The position numbers and the translations under genes were made by a program. The notes below the pieces were generated by a model. It did no database searches. It was not told where the DNA came from and worked only from the letters and a program-made list of their open reading frames with translations. Positions 8,556-16,242 of a stretch of 26,690 nt of DNA are shown here, piece after piece. The DNA is from WACF01 sp040880205 (GTDB lineage: Bacteria; Pseudomonadota; Gammaproteobacteria; Pseudomonadales; Cellvibrionaceae). Each line of letters starts with the position of its first letter. Position 1 is the stretch's first letter. Location of the stretch: the NCBI GenBank assembly GCA_040880205.1, contig JBBDIU010000074.1, forward strand, positions 1 through 26,690, given 5' to 3'.

Positions 8556-8848
8556 TGGATATCCTCTATCAGGTTTTTGTACTCATCCTGGCCATTTTCC
8601 TGGGTTTCGAACTCATTCGCCGCGTACCCGCCACGCTGCATACGCCTTTGATGTCCGGCGCCAACGCCATTTCGGGGATTACCCTGGTGGGTGCTATTGT
8701 CGCGGCCGGTATCAACGGCGAACCAACACTCGCCAAGTACCTGGGCACGGCGGCGGTGGTATTGGCCACCATCAACGTGGTGGGCGGCTACATGGTGACC
8801 GATCGCATGCTGGCAATGTTCAAGAAAAAAGAAGGCGGTGGTAAGTAA
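8555..8848 (+). CDS. pntAB: NAD(P) transhydrogenase subunit alpha part 2 (membrane)
   Basis: The 97-residue protein is the first part of membrane domain II of transhydrogenase and carries three to four membrane helices. The sequence includes FLGFELIRRVPATLHTPLMS and GANAISGITLVGAI, both highly conserved in the family. The start is GTG at 8555, overlapping the pntAA stop by one base, with AAGGAG at 8542-8547. Its stop TAA overlaps the pntB ATG by one base, so the three subunits are tightly coupled. The size is normal for a split PntAB. Confidence 0.95.
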   Translation: MDILYQVFVLILAIFLGFELIRRVPATLHTPLMSGANAISGITLVGAIVAAGINGEPTLAKYLGTAAVVLATINVVGGYMVTDRMLAMFKKKEGGGK

Positions 8849-10203
8849 TGGAAATTTTAGTCAACGCATCTTACATAGTCGCTGCTGTATTTTTCATCTT
8901 TGGCTTGAAACTCCTGGGGCATCCGCGCTCGGCGCGGCGCGGCAACATGCTGTCTGCCCTCGGCATGTTGATCGCGGTTGTGGTGACATTACTGGCCAAT
9001 GGCATCGTCGATTATCAATGGATTTTCGGCGGCTTTGTGGTCGGCGCCCTGATCGGCGTTCTGGCCTCGCGTCTGGTGGCCATGACAGCCATGCCGGAAA
9101 TGGTGGCTATTTTTAACGGTTTCGGCGGTCTCGCGAGTTTACTGGTGGGCTGGGCGGCATTCACAACCGATGCCAGCCAGTTTGTGCTAGTGACGATTTT
9201 CCTCTCCATCCTGATCGGCGGCGTGACTTTTACCGGCTCGGTTTTGGCCTGGGGTAAACTCAGTGAAAAGATTACTGGCCGCCCGATGCAGTTTACCGGT
9301 CAGCGGATCGTCAACAGCCTGCTGGTGTTGGCCATCATCGCTTGCGGCGTTATGTTTGTCCTGCAACCGGAAAACCCCAACTGGTTGTACGTCGCCGTGG
9401 GCCTCGCCGCGCTGCTCGGCATTCTCGCGGTACTACCCATCGGCGGCGCCGACATGCCGGTGGTTATTTCCCTGTTGAACAGTTATTCAGGTTTGGCGGC
9501 CTGTGCTGCCGGTTTTGCCATTGGCAACAATATTCTGATCGTGGCGGGCTCGCTGGTCGGTGCCAGCGGTATTATTCTGACCAGCATTATGTGCAAGGCC
9601 ATGAACCGCTCCCTGTCGAACGTTTTGTTTTCGGGTTTTGGTAAAGTCGCCAAGGCCGCGGGCAAAATCGACGGCGAGGTCAAGCCACTGTCCGCCGACG
9701 ACGCATACTATGTCCTGGAAGCCGCCACCAACGTATTAGTCGTGCCCGGCTACGGAATGGCGGTTGCCCAGGCCCAACACGTGGTAAAAGAACTGCAAGA
9801 GCTGCTGGAAGGTAATGGTGCCGACGTACACTACGGCATTCACCCGGTGGCGGGCCGAATGCCCGGACACATGAACGTGTTATTGGCGGAAGCGGATGTG
9901 TCCTACGATCTGCTCCTGGAAATGGACCAGGTGAATCCGCGCATGGAAACCTACGACGTGGCCATCGTCATTGGCGCCAACGACGTAGTCAACCCGGCGG
10001 CACGGGAAATGGAAGGCAGCCCCATCTACGGCATGCCGGTTATCAACGTGGACAAAGCGAGAACCGTGTTTGTATTGAAGCGCTCCATGGCTTCCGGTTT
10101 CGCCGGCGTCGACAATCCTTTGTTCTTCAAAGAAAACACCCGCATGATTTTTGGCGATGCGAAGGAGACCTTGAACAGTCTGGTACGCGCCTTCGGCGAT
10201 TAA
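8848..10203 (+). CDS. pntB: NAD(P) transhydrogenase subunit beta
   Basis: The 451-residue subunit completes the membrane domain and carries the NADP(H)-binding domain III. Residues 1-260 form about nine helices, including VGALIGVLASRLVAMTAMPE and a long helical stretch with NSYSGLAACAAGF. Domain III starts near 275 and includes VPGYGMAVAQAQHVVKEL, YGIHPVAGRMPGHMNVLLAE and VIGANDVVNPAA, all nucleotide-binding elements. The C-terminus KRSMASGFAGVDNPLFF is typical. Length is normal. It is the last gene of the pnt operon and converges on the histidine kinase. Confidence 0.97.
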   Translation: MEILVNASYIVAAVFFIFGLKLLGHPRSARRGNMLSALGMLIAVVVTLLANGIVDYQWIFGGFVVGALIGVLASRLVAMTAMPEMVAIFNGFGGLASLLVGWAAFTTDASQFVLVTIFLSILIGGVTFTGSVLAWGKLSEKITGRPMQFTGQRIVNSLLVLAIIACGVMFVLQPENPNWLYVAVGLAALLGILAVLPIGGADMPVVISLLNSYSGLAACAAGFAIGNNILIVAGSLVGASGIILTSIMCKAMNRSLSNVLFSGFGKVAKAAGKIDGEVKPLSADDAYYVLEAATNVLVVPGYGMAVAQAQHVVKELQELLEGNGADVHYGIHPVAGRMPGHMNVLLAEADVSYDLLLEMDQVNPRMETYDVAIVIGANDVVNPAAREMEGSPIYGMPVINVDKARTVFVLKRSMASGFAGVDNPLFFKENTRMIFGDAKETLNSLVRAFGD

Positions 10204-10338
10204 GGGCTTTTTATCGCGCTGCTGTTCCGGACACAGGCAATTGTCGCTCATTGCTGTCCCATTAAGATCAGCTCGAATTTCCTGTAGCCCAGGACAACAG
10301 CGCCCCAGGTGTGAAGCTTTGTGCCAAGACATGGATCG

Positions 10339-10405
10339 GGTATTCACCGCCGTAACATGCTGTAAATACCTCCCTGTAAGCTCGGATGTTGCATACGGTC
10401 ACTGC
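10339..10405 (+). repeat. Dyad repeat element, copy 3 (degenerate)
   Basis: Bases 10339-10385 align without gaps to 3454-3500 of copy 1 at 33 of 47 positions, with most differences being transitions. After GCTCGG the sequence rejoins copy 1 at TGTTG and continues to ACGGTCACT, so about 12 bases comprising the left half and loop of the internal hairpin are missing. The terminal arms are only weakly complementary. It sits between the convergent pntB and histidine kinase genes. Short frames across it encode VFTAVT-like peptides and are not called as genes. Confidence 0.65.
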
Positions 10406-10441
10406 GGACCCTTAAAGTTTGTGGGACAGCAATGATTGTCA

Positions 10442-12052
10442 CTACAGGATCTCCGCCGCCTTTTTTATATTCTGGAGATTAATGGGCTTGACCAGATGCT
10501 CGTTAATGCCGGCCTGCAAACTCCGCTGGCGATCCTCATCCTGTCCCAGGCCGCTCACCGCGATAATTTTGATATGCTTGCCTTCAGCCTGCTCCCGCAT
10601 GCATCTCGCCACTTCGTACCCGTCCATGCCGGGCAGACCGATATCCAGCAGCACCAGGTCCGGATAAAACTCTCCCAGTTGCGCCAAGGCGGAAGGTCCA
10701 TCATGGGCCAGGCGGGGCTGCGCGCCCAGAAGCTGCAGTAGCATCTCCAGACTCGCGGCAGCGTCCCGGTTGTCGTCCACCACCAGCACTTTCAAACCAT
10801 CCAGTTCGATGTCCTTCGGTTCTTTGTCGGGACTGCTGGTTTGCTCTTCAGCGCGCAGGTGCGGCAGGTAAAGCTCGAACTCCGCGCCTTGACCCAGGCC
10901 TTCGCTGCGCCCGGTGATACTGCCTCCGTGCAATTCCACCAGTTTGCGCGCCAAGGCCAGCCCGATCCCGAGGCCGTCGCGGCGCGTGGCGTCCAACTGC
11001 CGGAACATTTCAAACAGCTTGTCCACTTTGTCGGGCGCGATGCCGACCCCGTCATCCCGCACGACAATTTTTGCCTGGTGCCCGTCACGCCTGGCCGAAA
11101 CCCAAATATGGCCATTTTCCTCGGTATGCTTGCCGGCGTTGCTCAGCAGATTTCCCAGTATCTGTGCCAGCCGCACCGGGTCACCCCGTACCATCAAAGG
11201 CTCGGGGGGAAGCTCGATGGAGACTGTGCGTGTGCCGGCGTAGAGGTAGCAGGTCGTTGTTTCCACGGCCTTGCGGATGATATCCGCCACATCCGCTTTT
11301 TCCAGGTGTAAGTTGACCTTCCCCCGGCTGATTCGGGAAATGTCCAGCAGGTCGTCAACCAGACGTACCAGATGGGCCATCTGCCGCTCCATCATGGCCA
11401 GGGGCGATTGCGCGGCGGCTGGCATCCCTTGCGTCAGGCGCAGCACTTCCAGCCCTGTTTGGACCGGAGCCAGGGGATTGCGCAGTTCGTGCGCCAGGAT
11501 CGCCAGGAATTCATCCTTGTATTTGTCCGCTTGCCGCAGAGACTCCGCGATAGCGCGGTAGCGTTCTTCACTGTCCCGCAGTTCCTTGAGAATGGCGCCC
11601 CGGGTGCGCTCGGCCATGCCCGAAAATTCCTGAACGGCGTAGGTCAGGGCCTGGTCGATTTCTTCGTTGAAGCGGGTCAGCTCGGAGCGGGCGTCCCCGT
11701 TGGTGGCTTCCACGTCGCGCGTCCACAGGCGGATGACGCTGGCTCGCAAAGCCCGGTATTCCGAAACAACCTGATTGACGTCGAAGCCGTCTTCATGGCG
11801 ACCGTCGGCGTGCTTTGCCGCGAATTCCAGCGACAGCTTCATCAACCGGCCTTCCCCCTTGGACTTGTCCGCCTTCTCGACCTCGGATTGCGCAGCGGCC
11901 ATGTCGTCCGCTATGGTCTCCAGGATTTGCCGCGCGTGGTCACGCAGTTGGCCCACATCCATATCCCTTCCGGGCGGCAGGGAGCGGGCGAACGCTTCCC
12001 ACTCTTCCAGTATCGCCTCCATGTTTTTCCTAATGAAGTCGGAGAATTGCAT
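10442..12052 (-). CDS. Hybrid sensor histidine kinase / response regulator with RsbRD-like N-terminus
   Basis: The 536-residue protein has no membrane segment and should be cytosolic. Residues about 1-140 resemble the RsbRD N-terminal sensor domain (FIRKNMEAILEEWEAFARSL). A helical linker with SEERYRAIAESLRQADKYKDEF leads to a HisKA domain with phospho-acceptor H188 in AHELRNPL. The ATPase domain shows LLSNAGKHT (N305), DDGVGI (D334) and GLGIGLALAR. The C-terminal receiver has VLVVDDN, phospho-acceptor D470 in LLDIGLPGMDGYE, and K522 in HLVKP. All catalytic residues are present. A GAGG site precedes ATG 12052. No partner regulator is adjacent, so phosphate may pass to an unlinked protein. The stimulus is unknown. 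Confidence 0.93.
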   Translation of the reverse strand: MQFSDFIRKNMEAILEEWEAFARSLPPGRDMDVGQLRDHARQILETIADDMAAAQSEVEKADKSKGEGRLMKLSLEFAAKHADGRHEDGFDVNQVVSEYRALRASVIRLWTRDVEATNGDARSELTRFNEEIDQALTYAVQEFSGMAERTRGAILKELRDSEERYRAIAESLRQADKYKDEFLAILAHELRNPLAPVQTGLEVLRLTQGMPAAAQSPLAMMERQMAHLVRLVDDLLDISRISRGKVNLHLEKADVADIIRKAVETTTCYLYAGTRTVSIELPPEPLMVRGDPVRLAQILGNLLSNAGKHTEENGHIWVSARRDGHQAKIVVRDDGVGIAPDKVDKLFEMFRQLDATRRDGLGIGLALARKLVELHGGSITGRSEGLGQGAEFELYLPHLRAEEQTSSPDKEPKDIELDGLKVLVVDDNRDAAASLEMLLQLLGAQPRLAHDGPSALAQLGEFYPDLVLLDIGLPGMDGYEVARCMREQAEGKHIKIIAVSGLGQDEDRQRSLQAGINEHLVKPINLQNIKKAAEIL

Positions 12053-12233
12053 GTGGTTCCCTCATGATGTCGGGTGCGCGATCGATGATCATCCAGATAA
12101 CAGGGTTTATTATAAAAGAAGGCGCTGAGAGGCCAATTATCGCAGGCCTTCGCGACGTCACCCAATTTTCTTGCCAATTTCCCGTCAATTTCCCCGCCAA
12201 ATTGCAGGAACATTTGGGAGCGAAAAGTTCCTT

Positions 12234-12285
12234 GTTCGGCCCCGTCCGGGCCGCTCTGTTTGCGGCCTACAGCCGCTTGTTAGGT
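12234..12285 (-). other. Partial attC-like site at the end of the cassette cluster
   Basis: Read on the minus strand, ACCTAAC (12279-12285) matches the attC R'' box RYYYAAC and lies two bases after the stop of the ABM-fold gene. It is followed by AAGCGGC and a GC-rich region able to fold. No matching R' box (GTTRRRY) is visible on the far side, so the site would be damaged or terminal. Confidence 0.4.
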
Positions 12286-12287
12286 GG

Positions 12288-12656
12288 TTACTGACCACTT
12301 TCGTCAGGATCTATATAAGTGCGCATTTTAGGTGGTGCGGCAAGAAATTCCCGCATTTTGACAAAGTCGCCCCTTTCAGCCCTCCACTTTGAGTACTCCG
12401 CTTGAAGGGATTCAGATTCCCACCTTTCAACGAATACAACCTTCCCCTTCTCCTGAACGTCCACATAGATATCGAACTGAAGATTCCCTGCGAAAGTTCT
12501 GCTTTTTTCCAAATCAGCCTTCACCCATTCCAGAAACTCTGCAGTTTTTTCGGGGTGAACTGACAGCTCTGATATCGCCTTCACAGGTGACGCGTATGCA
12601 GTTCCGGCCCAGCCTGCTAGTACCGCTATCAGTGCTAGCTCATAGAGTCTGATCAT
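12288..12656 (-). CDS. Exported ABM-fold (antibiotic biosynthesis monooxygenase-like) protein
   Basis: The 122-residue product begins with a signal peptide (MIRLYELALIAVLAGWAGTA, then YASP, cleavage probably after AYA). The mature part is a ferredoxin-like ABM domain: VKAISELSVHPEKTAEFLEW, LQFDIYVDVQEKGKVVFVER and WRAERGDFVKMREFLAAPP, which fit the family's beta-alpha pattern. Most ABM proteins are cytosolic, so export is notable. The start ATG 12654-12656 has GGGAG upstream. The frame stays open upstream through a HAD fragment to 12779, so a 163-residue fusion could also be made. The attC-like box begins just beyond the stop. The reaction cannot be predicted. Confidence 0.75.
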   Translation of the reverse strand: MIRLYELALIAVLAGWAGTAYASPVKAISELSVHPEKTAEFLEWVKADLEKSRTFAGNLQFDIYVDVQEKGKVVFVERWESESLQAEYSKWRAERGDFVKMREFLAAPPKMRTYIDPDESGQ

Positions 12657-12779
12657 AATTTTCTCCCGGTAATTCCGCGACGTAGCTAGCTCCTGGAACT
12701 TCCTGACAAGGCCTATACTGCAAAGGCGCTCGCTGTCTACAAGCGTTCCATCACAATCAAATAGAAGACAAGCGCTCAT
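12657..12779 (-). pseudogene. HAD-family phosphatase fragment, in frame with the ABM gene
   Basis: The 41 codons start at ATG 12779 behind a good AAGGAG site and read MSACLLFDCDGTLVDSERLC. This is the N-terminus of a HAD hydrolase, with motif I DxDGT and the family's VDSE, resembling 6-phosphogluconate or beta-phosphoglucomutase-type phosphatases. HAD similarity ends after KFQEL, about residue 31, and the frame then runs without a stop into the ABM gene. Nothing of the rest of the hydrolase is visible nearby, so it is a remnant. It could still act as a translated leader for the ABM gene. Confidence 0.65.
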
Positions 12780-12793
12780 TGCTACTCCTTACA

Positions 12794-12871
12794 CGTAACG
12801 CAAACCGCAACGGCGCGAGCTTGCGAGCGTCCGGCCCGCATGGGCGGGCGAATTGGCGCGTCTTGCTAGCA
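12794..12871 (-). other. Candidate attC site, weakly supported
   Basis: On the minus strand TGCTAGC (12865-12871), an imperfect R'' box, and CGTTACG (12794-12800), an imperfect R' box, bracket a GC-rich sequence with a perfect GCCCGC/GCGGGC hairpin (loop ATGG on the plus strand). The HAD-fragment start lies just beyond the R' side, which is where a cassette gene would begin. Both boxes deviate from consensus, so this could be an ordinary hairpin. Confidence 0.4.
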
Positions 12872-12881
12872 CTTTTGAGCC

Positions 12882-12911
12882 TTGCTTTCAATGTATATGC
12901 TGGTAATATAC
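12882..12911 (+). promoter_or_regulatory. Probable brnTA promoter and operator
   Basis: TTGCTT (12882-12887) and TAATAT (12904-12909) are spaced by 16 bases and fit a sigma-70 promoter. The inverted repeat GTATAT (12893-12898) / ATATAC (12906-12911) overlaps the -10 box, a plausible site for autorepression by the ribbon-helix-helix antitoxin BrnA. The predicted transcript start falls at or next to the brnT ATG (12916). Confidence 0.5.
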
Positions 12912-12915
12912 GCCC

Positions 12916-13215
12916 ATGATTGATTGGGCGCAAATAACCGGCTTCGACTGGGACGCTGGAAACCACAGGAAAAGCTTTGAAAAACATGAGGTTAGCCGAT
13001 TCGAGGCCGAGCAGGTGTTTTTCAATCAGCCTCTCCTGGTGTTGGAGGATGGCAAGCACAGCCAGACGGAATCCCGCTACCATGGGCTGGGCAAAACTGA
13101 TAGTGCCCGACTCTTGCATATTACCTTTACCTTGCGCTCGGAGAATACGTTGATTCGCATTATTTCGGCTCGCGACATGCACCGAAAAGAGAGAGCTGTT
13201 TATGAGCAAAGCTAA
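12916..13215 (+). CDS. brnT: BrnT family toxin (type II toxin-antitoxin)
   Basis: The 99-residue protein is a BrnT toxin, a RelE-fold ribonuclease that cleaves RNA and is held inactive by BrnA. Family features are GFDWDAGNHRKSFEKHEVSRFEAEQVF (W-D-x-x-K/R-x3-N/K region), a central beta region with LLHITFTLRSENTLIRIISAR, and the end HRKERAVYEQ. The length is normal. It overlaps brnA by 14 bases, the usual toxin-first order. No Shine-Dalgarno sequence precedes the ATG, and the predicted promoter would yield a nearly leaderless mRNA. Confidence 0.9.
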   Translation: MIDWAQITGFDWDAGNHRKSFEKHEVSRFEAEQVFFNQPLLVLEDGKHSQTESRYHGLGKTDSARLLHITFTLRSENTLIRIISARDMHRKERAVYEQS

Positions 13216-13474
13216 AAAGATACCGAACTTTAAGACCGAAGCTGAAGAACGTGCTTTTTGGGAAAAGCATGATTCCAGCGATTTCGTTGACTGGAAGAAA
13301 GCTGAAGCCGTTTCGATGCCGAATCTTAAGCCGTCCACCAGGACCATTTCACTGCGACTCCCTGAAAGCTTGTTGGACAATATAAAAATCGAAGCCAACA
13401 AACGCGATATGCCATATCAGTCGTTAATCAAAGTTTGGCTTTCCGATGACGTTAAAGAAAGTCGCAAGACGTAG
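13202..13474 (+). CDS. brnA: BrnA family antitoxin
   Basis: The 90-residue antitoxin binds BrnT and represses the operon through a C-terminal ribbon-helix-helix domain. The N-terminus (IPNFKTEAEERAFWEKHDSSDFVDW) is the conserved toxin-binding part. The strand and helices TRTISLRLPESLLDNIKIEANKRDMPYQSLIKVWL form the DNA-binding domain. The ATG at 13202 is preceded by AAAGAGAG. The stop at 13472-13474 lies two bases before an attC-like hairpin, a typical cassette arrangement. Confidence 0.92.
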   Translation: MSKAKKIPNFKTEAEERAFWEKHDSSDFVDWKKAEAVSMPNLKPSTRTISLRLPESLLDNIKIEANKRDMPYQSLIKVWLSDDVKESRKT

Positions 13475-13476
13475 TA

Positions 13477-13526
13477 GCGCTAGCGCCGCAATCACGCGCT
13501 TGTCGCGTGCATTGCATTGTTAGCGC
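13477..13526. other. attC-like recombination site
   Basis: The 50 bases form a near-complete hairpin. GCGCTAGC (13477-13484) pairs with GTTAGCGC (13519-13526) with one mismatch. After short unpaired spacers (GCC and ATT), GCAAT pairs with ATTGC and CACGCG with CGCGTG around a five-base loop. A single unpaired C at 13510 is like an attC extrahelical base. Orientation is uncertain: it follows the brnA stop on the plus strand, but the better R'' box (CGCTAAC) reads on the minus strand, where it would follow the S41 gene 190 bases away. Confidence 0.6.
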
Positions 13527-13712
13527 CTTCCATCCAAAATCACTGGCGTTTGACGATCCAGGAACTCAACTAACCAGGAAGGGAAATCTCTCATGGCGTC
13601 AAGCCATCCTTTATATACTCAAACCGTGAGAGAGTAAATTCTTTGCTCAAAGCTGACCGTGGGTAATTTCCTTACAAGCAACCGCAAGCCGCATAGTCAT
13701 GCCGCGATACTT

Positions 13713-14996
13713 TTAGATGTCCGGTGTATCATCAAGCTCTCGCAGAATCCACTGAAGTTGGTTATCTACCCTATCCTTAAATTGCTCCCATTCTTGCGCA
13801 ATCAATACATCGGGCTGCACACCGGCAGTGTTTGTCTCCTGAAAGCGATACAGACGCTTGGAATACATCACTGTCCAGTCAGAGTGGGGTAGTCGGAATG
13901 TGTCTGCGTCTTGGTATCCCGCCGGGTTGGCGCCAGTGGGCTCTCCAACTAGGCGCGCATTAAGGATTTGTCTGAATTGCGCACTGTTACTCATGGCTGC
14001 GGAAAAGGTATTGGGGCCTGTGAGTACATAGATGCCGTTTTTCCAATCCAGATCATCAATCAGAATAAGCCCCCAGGCCAATGCCAAACCGACAAAAAAA
14101 TCGCCGCCCCCGTTATTGCGGAAGTCGATGATCACACGTCGAATGTCGTGATTGGAAAACTCATTCTTTAGCGATTTAGCAAAACGCTCCATTTGATTGT
14201 ATGCGGGGTAACGATCAAAGCGGATATACGCGGTTGACTGCCCGGTGTCGAGATAGAGCATGAGGCCATCCAAAGAGAGACGGTTCTGTGCAAAGCCCGT
14301 TGGCAGCTCAGGTTCAATGATCTCGCTGAGAGCAGCAAGAGCAATATCAGCCGGGAGGCTGGTTAACGAGCGGGGGTGAAACTTGTTCTCGTCATCCATA
14401 AAAACAAACTCAGCCGTGTTCATGCTTGCGGTTATGCCCAGGCCGGTTAGGACTTCGGAAACGGGCAGAGTGGCGGCGATTTGATAGCGTTCCGAATAGG
14501 CATTCTCCACCCCCATCAACACAGGTTTAAGTTGCTCGATAATTTCTGGCAATGAAGTTTCGTCTATCCTATGCAAGCCCATACCCAGCAAGTCGTGGTT
14601 ATCTCTGTCAGTTCCGATAACCCTGAGATCATTGCCGAAAAGCCGCAACCGTAGGGGATAGCGATGGCGAGGAGCGCCCCAATAGCTGAACTGTGTGTGA
14701 CCATCGCCGATCTGCTGGATGGTGCGCATCAGGGCCACCATGATTTGCGCTTGTGTAAGATCGGGCAGCTGGCGCTTTATGGCATCCAGCTGTTCGGTCA
14801 GCTCAACTCTGCCTATGCTGTGGTAAAGGTCTATGTGACGTGACTCCAGCTCTCGCTGTAGCGCGTCGATATCCATTGCCCACTGCTCCGCCAGACTGGC
14901 ATCCTGAGCGCAGGCGGTCGATAAACCAACGGCCAGGGTCCAACATAAAGTACAAAGGTGAATTCCAATTGCACGCCATGGGGATTTATTGTTCAT
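13713..14996 (-). CDS. Exported S41-family (tail-specific type) serine peptidase
   Basis: The 427-residue protein has a signal peptide ending at about TACA, then QDASLAEQW, so it should act in the periplasm. The S41 core is seen in RRVIIDFRNNGGGDFFVG, in the nucleophile region YVLTGPNTFSAAMSNS, and in LVGEPTGANPAGY. An N-terminal helical region with LMRTIQQIGDGHTQFSY matches the S41 cap (GDGHT). No PDZ domain is evident, so it resembles the short extracellular S41 proteins rather than Prc. ATG 14994-14996 has a strong AGGAGGAG site. The gene follows the 7TM-AraC regulator by 77 bases on the same strand, which suggests regulation or co-expression. The substrate is unknown. Confidence 0.85.
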   Translation of the reverse strand: MNNKSPWRAIGIHLCTLCWTLAVGLSTACAQDASLAEQWAMDIDALQRELESRHIDLYHSIGRVELTEQLDAIKRQLPDLTQAQIMVALMRTIQQIGDGHTQFSYWGAPRHRYPLRLRLFGNDLRVIGTDRDNHDLLGMGLHRIDETSLPEIIEQLKPVLMGVENAYSERYQIAATLPVSEVLTGLGITASMNTAEFVFMDDENKFHPRSLTSLPADIALAALSEIIEPELPTGFAQNRLSLDGLMLYLDTGQSTAYIRFDRYPAYNQMERFAKSLKNEFSNHDIRRVIIDFRNNGGGDFFVGLALAWGLILIDDLDWKNGIYVLTGPNTFSAAMSNSAQFRQILNARLVGEPTGANPAGYQDADTFRLPHSDWTVMYSKRLYRFQETNTAGVQPDVLIAQEWEQFKDRVDNQLQWILRELDDTPDI

Positions 14997-15073
14997 GGTA
15001 ACTCCTCCTGAAAACACCATTTATAGGCGATCGCAAAGGAGTATGGCGTCCGGAATCTGGAATCTGTACTTGC

Positions 15074-16162
15074 TCAGGTGGGCTCGGGAGCATTCTGGCG
15101 TCGTAGGTATTGGCTGGGAGTGAGACCCGTTTCCTTCTTAAATGCGCTATTGAATGTGGATTTGGCACCAAAGCCCACGTCCATGGCCAGATCGAGCAGG
15201 CTTCTGGGGCAGTCTTGTTGGCCGAGTGCCTGACAAAAAGCCTCAACTCGTAGCCTATTGATATAGTCGGAAAAACTCTTCCTGGCCCCCAAATTTATAG
15301 CCCAAGAGATAGTCTTTTCCTGCAGACCGGTAATCATTGCCAGATCGCGCAGACTGAGACGGGTCTGTTTGAAAAGCGCCTGTGATCGAATTTGGTTATC
15401 CAGTTGCGTGAATATGGTGGCAGCCTCAGCGTCAATGCTCTTGGTATCTGTTTTGGGCGGCGAGAGATCGAGCTGCAATTTATTTGCAGCTGCCAGCCCC
15501 TCGTACAGCTCGGGCTGATGTACGGCTTTCAGAATCAGGTAAGCGGTCAGCACAAAGTAGATTGCCGTGTTTGCAAAATACCAGTGTTGCAGTAAACCCA
15601 AAGGTGCGTACGGCTGAAGATTGAGTCGCAGCAGGTCCTGCAGCATCAATGCAACCAATATGACCAGCAATATACTGAGCCAATCCAAGCGCAACTGCGG
15701 GGCATCGGCACGGCTTGCATAGGACGCTCGGTGATAATTTCTAACCAGCAGTACCGCTGCAACCAGGTAGCACGCTTGACTGGCACTGCCCAGAGCAATC
15801 ACCAGCTGTGGCCAATAGGTGACAGGGAACGCCAATACCATGGGTAAAAAATGCAGCGCAAGACTACGATTCGGTGGAAATTCCCCGTAGGTCAACTGTC
15901 TGACAAAAAGAAAAATGGCAGGGCCGAAGCCCAGCGTAAGTACTGGAGTGAACAGGTAATAACGACTGGTAATGCCGGTTTCTTCCATGAAATTGAACAG
16001 CATTAGAGCAGCTTGAAGGCAGAGCAGCAGACTTAGCGAACTGAACCTGTCGACTCTGCGCAGCAGCAGCAAACCGAACAGCGTCAGAAACAGAAACACT
16101 ATTTGCAATAGATTGACGGATTCAAGATACATGTTGGCAACCCATAGACCTTGCATCTGCAT
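15074..16162 (-). CDS. 7TM membrane protein with C-terminal AraC-type DNA-binding domain
   Basis: Up to 362 residues. Residues about 20-225 contain seven hydrophobic segments, starting with LLQIVFLFLTLFGLLLL and ending with TAIYFVLTAYLILKAV. A linker of about 40 residues leads to an AraC/XylS domain of about 95 residues: LSLRDLAMITGLQEKTISWAIN is the first helix-turn-helix, and LLDLAMDVGFGAKSTFNSAFKKETGLTPSQYLRR the second with its signature. The protein is therefore a membrane-anchored transcription factor. The start could also be ATG 16130-16132, ten codons in; neither has a good ribosome-binding site. The probable target is the adjacent S41 gene, which is inference. Confidence 0.88.
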   Translation of the reverse strand: MQMQGLWVANMYLESVNLLQIVFLFLTLFGLLLLRRVDRFSSLSLLLCLQAALMLFNFMEETGITSRYYLFTPVLTLGFGPAIFLFVRQLTYGEFPPNRSLALHFLPMVLAFPVTYWPQLVIALGSASQACYLVAAVLLVRNYHRASYASRADAPQLRLDWLSILLVILVALMLQDLLRLNLQPYAPLGLLQHWYFANTAIYFVLTAYLILKAVHQPELYEGLAAANKLQLDLSPPKTDTKSIDAEAATIFTQLDNQIRSQALFKQTRLSLRDLAMITGLQEKTISWAINLGARKSFSDYINRLRVEAFCQALGQQDCPRSLLDLAMDVGFGAKSTFNSAFKKETGLTPSQYLRRQNAPEPT

Positions 16163-16185
16163 TCTTTTGGGTAGTGCGTTGCAAT

Positions 16186-16242
16186 CGCTAACGCCTTTGT
16201 ATGCGCGCGCTTTTTAGCGTCGCCTGGCTAAATTTGTTAGGC
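16186..16242 (-). other. attC recombination site of the GNAT cassette
   Basis: Read on the minus strand, GCCTAAC (16236-16242) is a perfect R'' box (RYYYAAC) and contains the TAA stop of the GNAT gene. The other end is GCGTTAGCG, an R' box with one departure from GTTRRRY. Between them GCGACGC and GCGCGCGC flank a short A-rich loop and can pair. Size (57 bases), the AACAA after R'' and the overlap with the stop codon are all typical of integron cassettes. Confidence 0.75.

Noticed and set aside
12757..13401. Minus-strand 214-codon frame opposite brnTA
   Set aside because: brnT and brnA are clear family members on the other strand; this frame has no recognisable domain.
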